A stretch of 64,000 nt of DNA from positions 1-64,000 of the forward strand of contig NZ_QXIR01000014.1 of NCBI RefSeq assembly GCF_003581585.1. The letters are read 5' to 3'. Origin of the DNA: Bacillus salacetis (GTDB lineage: Bacteria; Bacillota; Bacilli; Bacillales; Bacillaceae_B). Shown here piece after piece: positions 25,217 to 33,699 of the stretch. Within the stretch, counting starts at the first letter, position 1. Every line of letters begins with the position of its first letter. The position numbers and the translations under genes were made by a program. Below the pieces are notes generated by a model. That model worked only from the letters and a program-made list of their open reading frames with translations, was not told the origin of the DNA and did not search any database.

Positions 25217-25330
25217 TAAAAGGGCGTCCCCCAAGGTCCCACTCTTCTTGTGAAGGATTTCAGTGTGATCCCGTTCCTTGTATGGGACGTCCCTTTATGG
25301 GGAGACGCCAATCCTTAAGAATGGCGTCCC
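25217..25330 (-). repeat. Competing hairpins between hppD and the aminotransferase gene
   Basis: Reading the minus strand after hppD, GGGACGCC (25330) pairs with GGCGTC (about 25308), and GGGACGTCCC (25293-25284) pairs with GGGACGCCCTTT (25230-25219), followed by TATTTTC. The second segment is also complementary to the last, so two exclusive foldings are possible. It could be a partial terminator or attenuator inside the operon. Confidence 0.45.
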
Positions 25331-25339
25331 AAATTATTT

Positions 25340-26461
25340 TTATAGGTTCCCGCGGCGTTCCTGTTCGCGTTCGATGGATTCAAATAATGCTTTGAAGTTT
25401 CCGTCACCAAAGCCTCTTGCCCCTTTTCGCTGGATCACTTCAATGAAGAATGTTGGCCTATCCACTACAGGTTTAGTAAAGATCTGCAGAAGGTAGCCTT
25501 CGTCATCTCTATCAACTAAAATCTTCAACTCTTTAATTTTGGAAATCTCCTCATCAATCTCACCTACGCGTTCTGACAGCATGTCGTAGTATGTGTCAGG
25601 AGTTTCAAGGAATTCCACACCATTTTCTTTCAAAGCGGCAACCGTCTGGACAATATCTTCTGTCAGGATGGCGATATGCTGTACACCTGGTCCGTTATAA
25701 AATTCAAGATATTCCTCGATTTGTGATTTCCTCTTGCCTTCTGCCGGTTCGTTGATCGGGAATTTGACACGGCCGCCATTGTGCATCACTTTGGACATAA
25801 GGGCTGAATATTCGGTATTAATGTCGTCATTGGTGAAGTGTCTCATTTCCTTGAAGCCCATCACCTTTTCATAATAGGATACCCATTCTTCCATTCTCTC
25901 CACATTCCCTACCACATGGTCAACGGCAATGATACCGGCATCCTTGACCGGAATGCTCATTTCCATAGCTTCGAAGCCAGGCATGAATACACCTTTATAA
26001 TCCTTGCGCTCAACAAGTGTATGAATCGTATCCCCATATGTACCGATGACCGCCTTTTTGATTGTCCCGTTATCATCGGACAAGGTCGTTGGAGGGGCAA
26101 TTTCTATGGCACCGCGTGATACGGCTTCACTGTAAGCCTTTTCAACATCATCCACAGCCAGGGCGATATCTTTGATCCCATCTCCATGCTTCTTAACAAA
26201 GGAGGCTACACGCGTGCTTTCTTTAAGTGAACCTGTAACCAGGAGGCGGACTTTATTTTGCTGTAAAACATATGAAACCGTTTCACGATTTCCTGTTTCA
26301 AGCCCGGAATAAGCAACAATCTTGAATCCGAATGCTGTGCAGAAATAGTGTGCTGCCTGTTTCGCATTTCCTGTGTAGTATTCTAAAAAGTCTACATCTC
26401 TTACCGGAAAGAAATCTTCTACCTTCTGGTCTTGATTTACTTCAGCCATTTTACCTTGCAT
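25340..26461 (-). CDS. hppD: 4-Hydroxyphenylpyruvate dioxygenase
   Basis: HPPD converts 4-hydroxyphenylpyruvate to homogentisate with Fe(II) and O2. The 373-residue protein has two vicinal-oxygen-chelate halves; the iron ligands are the His in AVDHVVGNV, the His in GPGVQHIAI and the Glu in FFIEVIQRKG, all present. The C-terminal helix with GFGDGNFKALFESIEREQ closes the active site as in known enzymes. I start at ATG 26461 because TGGAGG stands just upstream; the ATG at 26476 is itself part of that site region. It is 115 bp downstream of the E3 gene and probably belongs to the same long transcript, serving the tyrosine branch. Confidence 0.95.
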   Translation of the reverse strand: MQGKMAEVNQDQKVEDFFPVRDVDFLEYYTGNAKQAAHYFCTAFGFKIVAYSGLETGNRETVSYVLQQNKVRLLVTGSLKESTRVASFVKKHGDGIKDIALAVDDVEKAYSEAVSRGAIEIAPPTTLSDDNGTIKKAVIGTYGDTIHTLVERKDYKGVFMPGFEAMEMSIPVKDAGIIAVDHVVGNVERMEEWVSYYEKVMGFKEMRHFTNDDINTEYSALMSKVMHNGGRVKFPINEPAEGKRKSQIEEYLEFYNGPGVQHIAILTEDIVQTVAALKENGVEFLETPDTYYDMLSERVGEIDEEISKIKELKILVDRDDEGYLLQIFTKPVVDRPTFFIEVIQRKGARGFGDGNFKALFESIEREQERRGNL

Positions 26462-26575
26462 ATGAACAACCTCCATTAAATTTTATTTATTATTCTAAAT
26501 ATTATAATAGTTTTTGGATTAGCTTTTCTCAAGAGCGGGAGTTAAAGCGGAAACGCATCACCGCGGTAAAGCGTT

Positions 26576-28006
26576 TTATACTTTGGAAAACTCTTTTTGC
26601 TTAACCGGGGGAAGGTGCACCGCCCTGCCTTTTAATGCTTCCATTGCTTCCTGGAGACTCTCGCTCGTATTTGGATGCGGGTAATATGGATAAGAGAAAT
26701 CTTCATCCCTGCCCGCCATCTCCATTCCTACTGCGGCTCCCGGGATCATTTCCACCGCACCGATTCCCATCATATGGATGCCGAGGATCAAATCATTTTC
26801 GCTGTCAGCAACAACTTTTATTACCCCTTCCTTTTCACCAGAAAGCTGGGCAAATCCGTTGCCGCCCATTGGATAGGTGCTTACGGACACATCATATTCC
26901 TCTGCTGCTTCTTTCTCTGTCATTCCGATCGATGCAATTGGCGGTATCGTCTGGGCGATGACAGGCAGGAGTGAATCGTCATATTCAGCAGGTACATCTG
27001 CGGCATTTTCCGCTGCAACCTTTCCTTGTCTGATTGCTTTGACAGCCAGGGGTTGACCGCTTGTCACGTCACCGATTGCAAAAATACTTTGAATGGATGT
27101 CCTGCAGGATTCATCGATTTCTATGAATCCATCATTTGTAAGGTTCATCTTCAAACGGTCTAAACCTAAGTCACCGATATTAGCCGTTTGGCGGGCTGCC
27201 GAGAAAAAGTAAGGAGTTTCGAGTGTCACGGAATCCCCGCCTTGCTTAACGAAGGTAACGGATACTCCATCGCTTGATTCGGCTGCTTCTTGGGGTTCAA
27301 AGCCGGTCATCAGCTTCACCTTCATTTTTTTTAACACCCTCGCAAGCTCTTTGTTGATAGAATCGTCGAACGGAAGCTCTCCATTCAATACAAGAGTCAC
27401 TTTCGTACCCAGTGCAGCAAAACTGGAGGCGGCTTCTAGTTCTATGTAGCTGCTTCCATGGACGATTAATTCTTCAGGAATTTCCCTTAACTCATAAATG
27501 GAAAATTCATTTAGGATCCGGCTGCTGTACCCCGGGATGAAAGAAGGTTTCTCTCTTTTGCTGCCAGTAGCAATGATGGCCGATTGAAAGGAATACACCG
27601 TAAATTGATGGCCGTTTTCCACACCGATTTTATTTTCGGCCAGAAATGAAGCTGCCCCTTTTACCACTTCCACTTTATTGGCCTTGCAAAGTGAATCCAC
27701 ACCTTTTTTTAATTGCCCTATCAAGCTTGTTTTATATTCCTGAAGCTTAGAGAGATTCACAGACACAGAGCCTGTTCCAAGCCCCATTTTTTGATAGTGA
27801 TCCAGCTCTTTGTGCTTCCTTGCGAGCTGTGTAAAGACCTTGGACGGAATGCACCCCTTATTCAAACAGACGCCGCCAAGTTCTTCTTTTTCGATCAGCA
27901 GGACAGACAGCCCAAGCTGTGCCGCTCTTATGGCAGCGTGATAGCCTCCAGGGCCGCCGCCGATAATGATCAGTTCGCGTTCTTCTGCCAATTCGCCCAC
28001 TACCAT
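26576..28006 (-). CDS. lpdA: Dihydrolipoyl dehydrogenase (E3) of a 2-oxoacid dehydrogenase complex
   Basis: The 476-residue flavoprotein reoxidises the dihydrolipoyl group of E2 with NAD+. FAD motif GGGPGGYHAA starts near residue 16, the redox disulfide is Cys47/Cys52 in GGVCLNKGC, the central NAD-binding domain has an altered glycine motif (HGSSYIELEAASSFAALG), the second FAD motif is IFAIGDV, and the dimerisation domain ends with the catalytic pair in YYPHPNTSESLQEA. It is more divergent than housekeeping PdhD, consistent with a private E3. The ATG at 28006 directly abuts the E2 stop codon. The last gene of the four-gene complex set, ahead of hppD. Confidence 0.9.
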   Translation of the reverse strand: MVVGELAEERELIIIGGGPGGYHAAIRAAQLGLSVLLIEKEELGGVCLNKGCIPSKVFTQLARKHKELDHYQKMGLGTGSVSVNLSKLQEYKTSLIGQLKKGVDSLCKANKVEVVKGAASFLAENKIGVENGHQFTVYSFQSAIIATGSKREKPSFIPGYSSRILNEFSIYELREIPEELIVHGSSYIELEAASSFAALGTKVTLVLNGELPFDDSINKELARVLKKMKVKLMTGFEPQEAAESSDGVSVTFVKQGGDSVTLETPYFFSAARQTANIGDLGLDRLKMNLTNDGFIEIDESCRTSIQSIFAIGDVTSGQPLAVKAIRQGKVAAENAADVPAEYDDSLLPVIAQTIPPIASIGMTEKEAAEEYDVSVSTYPMGGNGFAQLSGEKEGVIKVVADSENDLILGIHMMGIGAVEMIPGAAVGMEMAGRDEDFSYPYYPHPNTSESLQEAMEALKGRAVHLPPVKQKEFSKV

Positions 28007-29230
28007 TTATATCAACTCCACAATCATTAGATTTGGATTTTCAATCAGTTCGGCAAACCAGTTGGTGAAGGCAACTGCTGTTGCTCCGTCAGCCGCCCGA
28101 TGATCGAATGACATGGAAATATTCATCATCGACCGGATGACGATTTCATCATCATCATTGACCATCGGCCTTTTCTTGGTTTTGTGGAAGGAGACCAATG
28201 CCACCTCAGGGTAATTGATGATCGGTGTGGCCCCGATTGAACCACCCATCGGTCCTACATTGGAAATCGTGAAGGTGCCGCCCGTCACATCCTTCGACGT
28301 AAGTTTATTTTCCTTCGCTTTTAAGGTATACTCCTTCATTTCGGAATGAATGGCCTTTAGGGATTTATTCTCAACATTTTTCACAACCGGGACAATCAGG
28401 CCTTCTTCAGTATCGGTTGCGACTCCTATGTGATGTTCCCTGATAAACGTGATCTGCTCTTTTTCTTCGTCCACCCTGCTGTTGAAAATCGGAAATTCTT
28501 TTAGGGCCAGGGAAAGGGCTTTTACAAAAAACGCAGACGCGGAAATATTGGTATCCGCCCGTTTCAGCTGGGATCTAAGCTCCATCAAATTCGTGACGTC
28601 AATTTCCTCAAAATGAGTGCAGTGAGGAATCGTCATCAGGGACGACTTCATTTTCATACCGATTTGTTTGCGCCTGCCCCTGAATGGAATGCTTTCCTGG
28701 CTTTCTGCAGTACCCTGATTCGTTTCCGTTGCCTGATCCTCCATCTCCTTTTCGGCTGGTTGAGTCTGGACTGTGTTACTGCCCTCTATGAATCTTGTAA
28801 CATCTTCATCTGTTATCCTGCCGGCTGCGCCCGTCCCTTCTATTTCTGTAATATCGACGCCGTTCTCCCTGGCGATTTTCCTTGTATAGGGAGAGGCAAG
28901 GATTCTTTTTCGATTCCGGGGGGCAGCAGGTGCAGATGACATAGAAACTGCTGCCGAAACCGGTTCTGCCTTCTTCCCTTTTTCTTCAGGTTTGTATCCG
29001 GCTGCCTCCATGAGCAGCACAACCGTCCCCACTTCTATTGTTGTTCCTTCTGATACCAGAATCTCCTTGATTGTACCTGCAGAAGGAGAAGGGATTTCCG
29101 CTGTCATTTTGTCCGTCTGTACTTCAACCAATGGCTGGTCCGCCTTTACGGAATCACCGGCCTTTACGAAGAAATGGCTGACATGCGCTTCCGTCATTCC
29201 TTCACCGATATCATGCAATTTAACTTCCAT
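28007..29230 (-). CDS. 2-Oxoacid dehydrogenase E2 (dihydrolipoamide acyltransferase)
   Basis: The 407-residue core protein has one lipoyl domain (residues 1-78, lipoylated Lys41 in QTDKMTAE), a Pro/Ala linker, a peripheral subunit-binding domain (about 110-150, SPYTRKIARENGVD... with GTGAAGRITDEDV) and the catalytic domain (from about 180) ending in FDHRAADGATA with the active His near 377 and Asp. It transfers the acyl group from lipoate to CoA. Single lipoyl domain and sequence are of the BkdB (branched-chain) type. I place the start at ATG 29230 with AGGGGGTG at the right distance; a GTG three codons earlier overlaps this site. The acyl group is probably phenylacetyl, from context. Confidence 0.9.
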   Translation of the reverse strand: MEVKLHDIGEGMTEAHVSHFFVKAGDSVKADQPLVEVQTDKMTAEIPSPSAGTIKEILVSEGTTIEVGTVVLLMEAAGYKPEEKGKKAEPVSAAVSMSSAPAAPRNRKRILASPYTRKIARENGVDITEIEGTGAAGRITDEDVTRFIEGSNTVQTQPAEKEMEDQATETNQGTAESQESIPFRGRRKQIGMKMKSSLMTIPHCTHFEEIDVTNLMELRSQLKRADTNISASAFFVKALSLALKEFPIFNSRVDEEKEQITFIREHHIGVATDTEEGLIVPVVKNVENKSLKAIHSEMKEYTLKAKENKLTSKDVTGGTFTISNVGPMGGSIGATPIINYPEVALVSFHKTKKRPMVNDDDEIVIRSMMNISMSFDHRAADGATAVAFTNWFAELIENPNLMIVELI

Positions 29231-29242
29231 CCTCTTCACCCC

Positions 29243-30241
29243 CTAAAAATCCGCTGCCTTCTCAACAGCCTTCAATACTCTTTCTGCAGTCGGCAGATAG
29301 TAATCTTCGAAACCGAAATACGGCACAGGTGTATCAAATCCGGTAACCCTCTCGACTGGTGCTTTCTGATACAGGAAGGATGTATCGTTGATGATGGCCA
29401 GGACGTCATTCCCAACACCGCCGGTGGCATGAGCTTCATGAACGATAACGGTTCTTCCTGTTTTCTGTACCGATTCTGCAATGATATCTATATCAATCGG
29501 ATAGAGTGTCCTAAGGTCGATCACTTCACAGCTGATCCCCTTCTCTTCCGCTGCTTTTGCTGCCTGGGATGCCACGGGAACCATTGCTCCCCACGCGATG
29601 ATGGTGACATCTTCGCCCTCCTTGACGACCTTTCCCTTGCCAAGCTCAATGGAATATTTCTCTTCGGGCACATCTTGTTTTGCTGCCCTGTAAATCCGCA
29701 TCGGCTCAAGGAAAAGAACAGGATCCGGATCTTCAATGGCCGCAATCAGCAGCCCTTTTGCATCGTAAGCATTGGAAGGGCAGACGACCTTAAGTCCCGG
29801 CATATGTGTAAAAATGGCTTCGGTACTGTCAGAATGGATTTCCGGGGCGCGGACTCCCGCTCCGTATGGGGCACGGACGACCAGCGGACAAGTGAAGTGC
29901 CCCAAAGTCCTTGCACGCAAACGCGAAGCATGGGTCATGAGCTGCTCGTAGGCAGGATAGATGAACCCAAGGAACTGGATCTCGGCCACTGGGATGAATC
30001 CATTGGCCGCCATGCCGATGGCCGCACCGATAAAGCCCGCTTCACTTAACGGTGTGTCCAATACCCGCTCTTCACCAAACTCTTCCTGCAAACCATCCGT
30101 AGCCCTGAAAACCCCTCCGTTGGTTCCGATGTCTTCTCCCAGAAGGAGGACGTTATCTTTTTCCTTCAGCATGACCCTCATGGCATCCGTAATGGCACCA
30201 ACCATTGTCAGCTTATTCGTTTTCACAGCCGTCTTCATCAT
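29243..30241 (-). CDS. 2-Oxoacid dehydrogenase E1 beta subunit
   Basis: The 332-residue transketolase-like subunit has the E1-beta hallmarks: GAITDAMRVML, LLGEDIGTNGGVFRATDGLQ, the TPP-activating Glu region LDTPLSEAGFIGAAIGMA, and the C-terminal domain EVIDLRTLYPIDID and GGVGNDV. It pairs with E1 alpha, overlapping its gene by 4 bp. The heterotetramer decarboxylates a 2-oxo acid. The family (PdhB/BkdAB/AcoB) does not reveal the substrate; the neighbouring phenylalanine dehydrogenase suggests phenylpyruvate. Confidence 0.91.
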   Translation of the reverse strand: MMKTAVKTNKLTMVGAITDAMRVMLKEKDNVLLLGEDIGTNGGVFRATDGLQEEFGEERVLDTPLSEAGFIGAAIGMAANGFIPVAEIQFLGFIYPAYEQLMTHASRLRARTLGHFTCPLVVRAPYGAGVRAPEIHSDSTEAIFTHMPGLKVVCPSNAYDAKGLLIAAIEDPDPVLFLEPMRIYRAAKQDVPEEKYSIELGKGKVVKEGEDVTIIAWGAMVPVASQAAKAAEEKGISCEVIDLRTLYPIDIDIIAESVQKTGRTVIVHEAHATGGVGNDVLAIINDTSFLYQKAPVERVTGFDTPVPYFGFEDYYLPTAERVLKAVEKAADF

Positions 30242-31302
30242 CCTTCACCCCTTAACTGCTGAAGCAGCAGGTCTTTCTGTTGAGAGATTGTCCATGTCGG
30301 CTTTTCAAACACATAATCAAAGATCACTTCTGGATCTGCTTCAGGATAGGCTTCCAGCTCCTCGACAGCCTGATCCACTTCTGCCGTATATTCTTTCTCA
30401 ACAGAACCGGCCCACTCCTGATCCCACCAGCCCTGCTTCTCCATGAATCGCTGAAGGCGGGCGATCGGATCGCCAAGCTTTCTGCGTTCATCACTTTCTG
30501 ACTGATCTCTGTATTTCGTCGGATCATCGGCTGTTGTGTGAGCGCCATATCTCCATGTCACCGCTTCGATCAATGTCGGGCCTTTTCCATCCCTGGCCCT
30601 CTCCAATGCTTTCAAGGTTTCAAAGTAAACAGCGAATATGTCATTCCCATCTATGCGCACCCCCGGAATATCGTAGGCAAGTGCCTTTTGGGCGATGGTT
30701 TTTGTTTTCATTTGTTTTTTGACGGGTACAGAAATAGCAAATCCATTATTTTGGTTAAAAAAGACAACTGGGGCATTGAGTACGCTTGCCACATTCAGGC
30801 CTTCATGAAAGTCGCCTTCCGAAGTGGCTCCGTCACCAAAATAAACAATGGCCGCATTCTTTGTGCCCTTACGCATTTCCGCATATGCTGCACCAGCAGC
30901 GTGCGGAAGCTGGGTGGCAATCGGGATGCCCGGCGGAAAAATCTTTTTGCCTTCAGGCGGGACGCAGCCTTCATTTCTGCCTTTCCAAAACAACAGGATG
31001 TTTTTAAGAGAATGGCCGAACGTCATTGCGGCACCATGGTCCCTGTAGGAAGGGAACATCCAGTCATCAGCCTGCAGTGCAACTGAACTGCCGACCTGTG
31101 AAGCTTCCTGTCCTTCAAATGGGGCATAGGTTCCGATCCTCCCCTGCCTCTGCAAGCTGATCGACTTCTTGTCGAATATCCTGATCCTGACCATATGACG
31201 ATAAAATTCCTTGGCCAGGGATTCGGTAATGCTGTTGTCTTGATTACCAAGAAGATTCCCATCATTATCGATTATCCTGTAAATCGGAAACTGTTCTTCC
31301 AT
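30238..31302 (-). CDS. 2-Oxoacid dehydrogenase E1 alpha subunit (PdhA-like)
   Basis: The 354-residue subunit binds thiamin diphosphate through YFGDGATSEGDFHEG...FFNQNN (GDG to NN motif, about residues 157-190) and has the phosphorylation-loop-like region YGAHTTADDPTKYR. The N-terminal IGTYAPFEGQEASQVGSSVAL is PdhA-like. In the set E1alpha-E1beta-E2-E3 it defines a complete complex encoded in one operon right after phenylalanine dehydrogenase (33-bp gap). No ptb or buk genes, which accompany the bkd operon of B. subtilis, are present. I therefore infer a phenylpyruvate/aromatic 2-oxoacid substrate; pyruvate or branched-chain oxoacids are the alternatives. Confidence 0.91.
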   Translation of the reverse strand: MEEQFPIYRIIDNDGNLLGNQDNSITESLAKEFYRHMVRIRIFDKKSISLQRQGRIGTYAPFEGQEASQVGSSVALQADDWMFPSYRDHGAAMTFGHSLKNILLFWKGRNEGCVPPEGKKIFPPGIPIATQLPHAAGAAYAEMRKGTKNAAIVYFGDGATSEGDFHEGLNVASVLNAPVVFFNQNNGFAISVPVKKQMKTKTIAQKALAYDIPGVRIDGNDIFAVYFETLKALERARDGKGPTLIEAVTWRYGAHTTADDPTKYRDQSESDERRKLGDPIARLQRFMEKQGWWDQEWAGSVEKEYTAEVDQAVEELEAYPEADPEVIFDYVFEKPTWTISQQKDLLLQQLRGEG

Positions 31303-31335
31303 TTCTTCACCTCTATCTCTAAACTGGAATGCTGA

Positions 31336-32442
31336 TTAAGTGCGCACTGACCACTTCGGTCTTTTCATATGAGAGAAAAAGCTGTTCCGGCGTGAACGCG
31401 TTTGGATTAGGTTTTCACAGTAACGGTTTGCAGCCTCTTCGGATGTAATGCCTTCTTTCTCCGCCTGAGCATAAATTCTTTGCAGGGAGTTGTAAATTGT
31501 CCGTGTCTTCTGCAGGACACGTTCCTTATTTGGCTCATACAATTCATCTGCCACCTGGATAAGCCCCCCTGCATTAACAATGTAATCCGGCGCATAGAGG
31601 ATTCCCCTTTCATGCAGCCTTTTTCCATGTCTGGTATCAAGCAGCTGATTGTTGGCTGATCCGACGACCGCTTTGACCTTAAGCTGCTCGACTGTGTCAT
31701 CATTGATGATGCCTCCGATGGCACAAGGAACAAAAACATCAGCATCGACTGAATAGATTTCATCTCCGGACACCACTTTGATAGCGACACCTTTCTCGTT
31801 TGCCCTTGAAACAAGGTCATCTATCGCATGCTGATTGATGTCGGCAATATATAATTCAGCCCCTTCATCCATAAGGCGTTCAGCTACTTTCACCCCTACT
31901 TTGCCAAGCCCCTGTATGGCATAGCTTCTTGCTCCAAGGTCTTCTGTTCCCCAAACCGTTTTGTTGGTGATTTGCAATCCGTATATGACACCCATTGCCG
32001 TCGGAACCGATGAATCTCCGCTTCCGCCGTATTCCTCGTCCACACCCACGATGCAGTTTGTTTCTTTCAAGGCATAAATAAAGTCTTCCGGTGTTGTCCC
32101 CATGTCGGTACCCGTATAGAATCTCCCATTCAATGATTCTACGAATTGACCGAAGGCACGGAATAATTCAGGATTTTTGTCTTTTTGCGGATCACCGATG
32201 ATGACAGCTTTGCCGCCGCCAAAATCAACATCCGAGGCTGCGCATTTATAAGTCATCCCCTTTGAAAGCCTCAAAACATCTTCCAAAGCTTCCTCAACAG
32301 ACTTATAAGGACGCATCCTGCAGCCCCCTAATGCCGGTCCCAGCGTTGTATTATGTATGGCTATGATCGCCTTTAAACCGGTTTCCTCGTCATTGCAGAA
32401 AACCACTTGTTCATGCTCACGAATTTTTTCAAACATATCCAT
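31336..32442 (-). CDS. pheDH: Phenylalanine dehydrogenase
   Basis: This 368-residue NAD+-dependent amino acid dehydrogenase deaminates phenylalanine to phenylpyruvate. Catalytic lysines are Lys66 (GMTYKC) and Lys78 (GGGKA), with Asp113; the NAD motif is GLGKVG (residues 178-183). Residues [10 protein letters not shown] around 108-117 carry Gly111 where leucine dehydrogenases have Ala (TAED), the change known to admit the aromatic side chain in the B. sphaericus enzyme. The C-terminus RRNSFF...PKW is like the B. badius enzyme as I remember it. Start ATG 32442 after GAGGAGATGATTTC. A perfect cre box lies 27 bp upstream. Leucine dehydrogenase is the less likely alternative. Confidence 0.88.
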   Translation of the reverse strand: MDMFEKIREHEQVVFCNDEETGLKAIIAIHNTTLGPALGGCRMRPYKSVEEALEDVLRLSKGMTYKCAASDVDFGGGKAVIIGDPQKDKNPELFRAFGQFVESLNGRFYTGTDMGTTPEDFIYALKETNCIVGVDEEYGGSGDSSVPTAMGVIYGLQITNKTVWGTEDLGARSYAIQGLGKVGVKVAERLMDEGAELYIADINQHAIDDLVSRANEKGVAIKVVSGDEIYSVDADVFVPCAIGGIINDDTVEQLKVKAVVGSANNQLLDTRHGKRLHERGILYAPDYIVNAGGLIQVADELYEPNKERVLQKTRTIYNSLQRIYAQAEKEGITSEEAANRYCENLIQTRSRRNSFFSHMKRPKWSVRT

Positions 32443-32468
32443 GAAATCATCTCCTCATACCCTTTGAT

Positions 32469-32484
32469 TTGAAACCGCTTACAA
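32469..32484. promoter_or_regulatory. CcpA catabolite-responsive element (cre)
   Basis: TTGAAACCGCTTACAA matches every fixed position of the cre consensus WTGNAANCGNWWNCAW. It lies between the thioesterase and phenylalanine dehydrogenase genes, downstream of the operon promoter, where bound CcpA would act as a roadblock to repress amino acid breakdown when sugars are plentiful. The functional role is inferred. Confidence 0.72.
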
Positions 32485-32507
32485 ATCCCGATAAATTTAA
32501 TCGGTGA

Positions 32508-32900
32508 TTATTCTCCCTTTTGTCCCATCCTATTAATTTTCTCTTTTGGCAGGATCACTTGCTTGACTTCCCCTACCCCAATCAGGCCATTCTCATTTCT
32601 AGCCTCGACTTTTGTGATCACCACATTTGACCGCAGTTCGGTTAAAGTTGCTGTGATGGTAACACTGGTCCCCTCACCGCTTGGAGCGATGTGCTTCATT
32701 GAGACCGCTCCCCCCATACCCTCTTCTCCTTCTTCCAGGTAGGGAAGGATGATCTTCCTGGAAGCCCATTCCATATGATAGACCATGGATACAGTCGAGT
32801 AGACCGGGTGGACAACTTCCCCGTCGAATTGGGCAAACATTTCAGGAGTCACCGCAGCGGTGATTGATGCTGTCTGTCCCACCATCATTCCGGACTTCAT
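32508..32900 (-). CDS. FlK-like hotdog-fold acyl-CoA thioesterase
   Basis: The 130-residue protein resembles the fluoroacetyl-CoA thioesterase (FlK) type of hotdog enzymes: TPEMFAQFDGEVVHPVYSTVSMVYHMEWASRK, then GMGGAVSMKHIAPSGEGTSVTITATLTEL and NENGLIGVGEVKQVIL. It should hydrolyse a short acyl- or arylacyl-CoA. It is the first gene of the phenylalanine/tyrosine operon, 57 nt from the predicted transcription start, and may release CoA from stalled intermediates as PaaI does in other bacteria, a role inferred from position only. GGAGGGGCAAT precedes the ATG at 32900. Confidence 0.8.
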   Translation of the reverse strand: MKSGMMVGQTASITAAVTPEMFAQFDGEVVHPVYSTVSMVYHMEWASRKIILPYLEEGEEGMGGAVSMKHIAPSGEGTSVTITATLTELRSNVVITKVEARNENGLIGVGEVKQVILPKEKINRMGQKGE

Positions 32901-32943
32901 ATTGCCCCTCCTTTTAAAGACCCCTTTTCAAAACAAAAAACAT

Positions 32944-32992
32944 ATAACGTTAATTCAACGATATAATAACATTTTGTATGATAAATAGTCAA
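32944..32992 (-). promoter_or_regulatory. Promoter with 21-bp palindromic operator (site A)
   Basis: On the minus strand TTGACT (32992-32987) and TATTAT (32968-32963), spaced 18 nt, form a good sigma-A promoter. The palindrome 32944-32964 (ATAACGTT, 5-nt spacer, AACGATAT; one mismatch between arms) overlaps the last two bases of the -10 box and the start site, the place of a repressor. The same palindrome recurs at three other promoters of the cluster. Confidence 0.75.
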
Positions 32993-33029
32993 TAAATTGT
33001 AAAAATTTAAAACATTAATAATTCTTTTT

Positions 33030-33660
33030 TGGTGTACATTACCTATCAGGTCAGCAGTCTATGCTGTGAGATTTGCAGGGAGGAGTAGTGGAAGGAATTT
33101 TTAGAGGGATGGAAAATTTCAGGGGTGAGGGTTGAGACGTATTACAAGGCCAGCCTGAGTGTTCTGTGTTAAAGGATACTCTCCATACGCAACATGAATT
33201 TTTGGAAAAATCCTTATGTGGTATCATTTTTTGAATGCATAAGAAATGTCCCTAACAAGGATCATGCCTGATTAATTGCTTTTTTGGGACATCATTTGAT
33301 CAGCCGGGCAAGATAATGCAGGAAAATGTATTGGATTGGGGCATAATCTTAAGTGTCTGATACAAATCATGCTGGAATAAGTGCTTTTTTTATACATCAT
33401 TAAGAGAGTAAACAGTTATTATGCAGGAAAAAGTGCCTTTTTAATGCATCATCTGACCGCAGGGCAAACAATGGTGTATGAAATATACTTGATGGATGTC
33501 GAATGCAGAAAATCTTCCAACCATGTGGTCGTTTTACACATCGCAGGGATTCGATGCATTCATTGACACTCTATGACACAGTCGATCTCCTTGTCACCGG
33601 CAATCGATGTACTCATTCGTCCCACCTGCTCCAGTGGATTCCCTTACCCCAAAGAGAATC
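33030..33660. other. 630-bp gene-free stretch with degenerate repeats
   Basis: No convincing reading frame lies between the operon promoter and the ABC transporter terminator; the 61-codon frame at 33381 lacks a ribosome-binding site. Three degenerate copies of a unit (ATCATGC..., then TGCTTTTTT, CATCAT and GGGCAA) begin at about 33271, 33367 and 33420, and ATGCAGGAAAA occurs twice (33316, 33421). It may be a decayed gene or decayed repeats. Confidence 0.5.
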
Positions 33661-33667
33661 CCCATAA

Positions 33668-33697
33668 TAAAAAAGGATGGGGCCTCCATCCTTTTTA
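33668..33697 (-). terminator. Terminator of the aromatic ABC importer operon
   Basis: AAAAAGGATGG pairs with CCATCCTTTTT around a GGCCT-containing loop, with a T-run on the minus strand immediately after the ATPase stop codon. Confidence 0.9.
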
Positions 33698-33699
33698 AG

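Noticed and set aside
25219-25248. T-box-like motif (TGGGACC on the minus strand) near a terminator before the aminotransferase gene
   Set aside because: The consensus TGGNACCGCG is incomplete, and only about 97 nt lie between the hppD stop codon and the motif, too short for the stem I and specifier loop of a T-box.
33381-33566. 61-codon frame in the gene-free stretch
   Set aside because: No ribosome-binding site, it overlaps degenerate repeats, and its product has no protein-like features.
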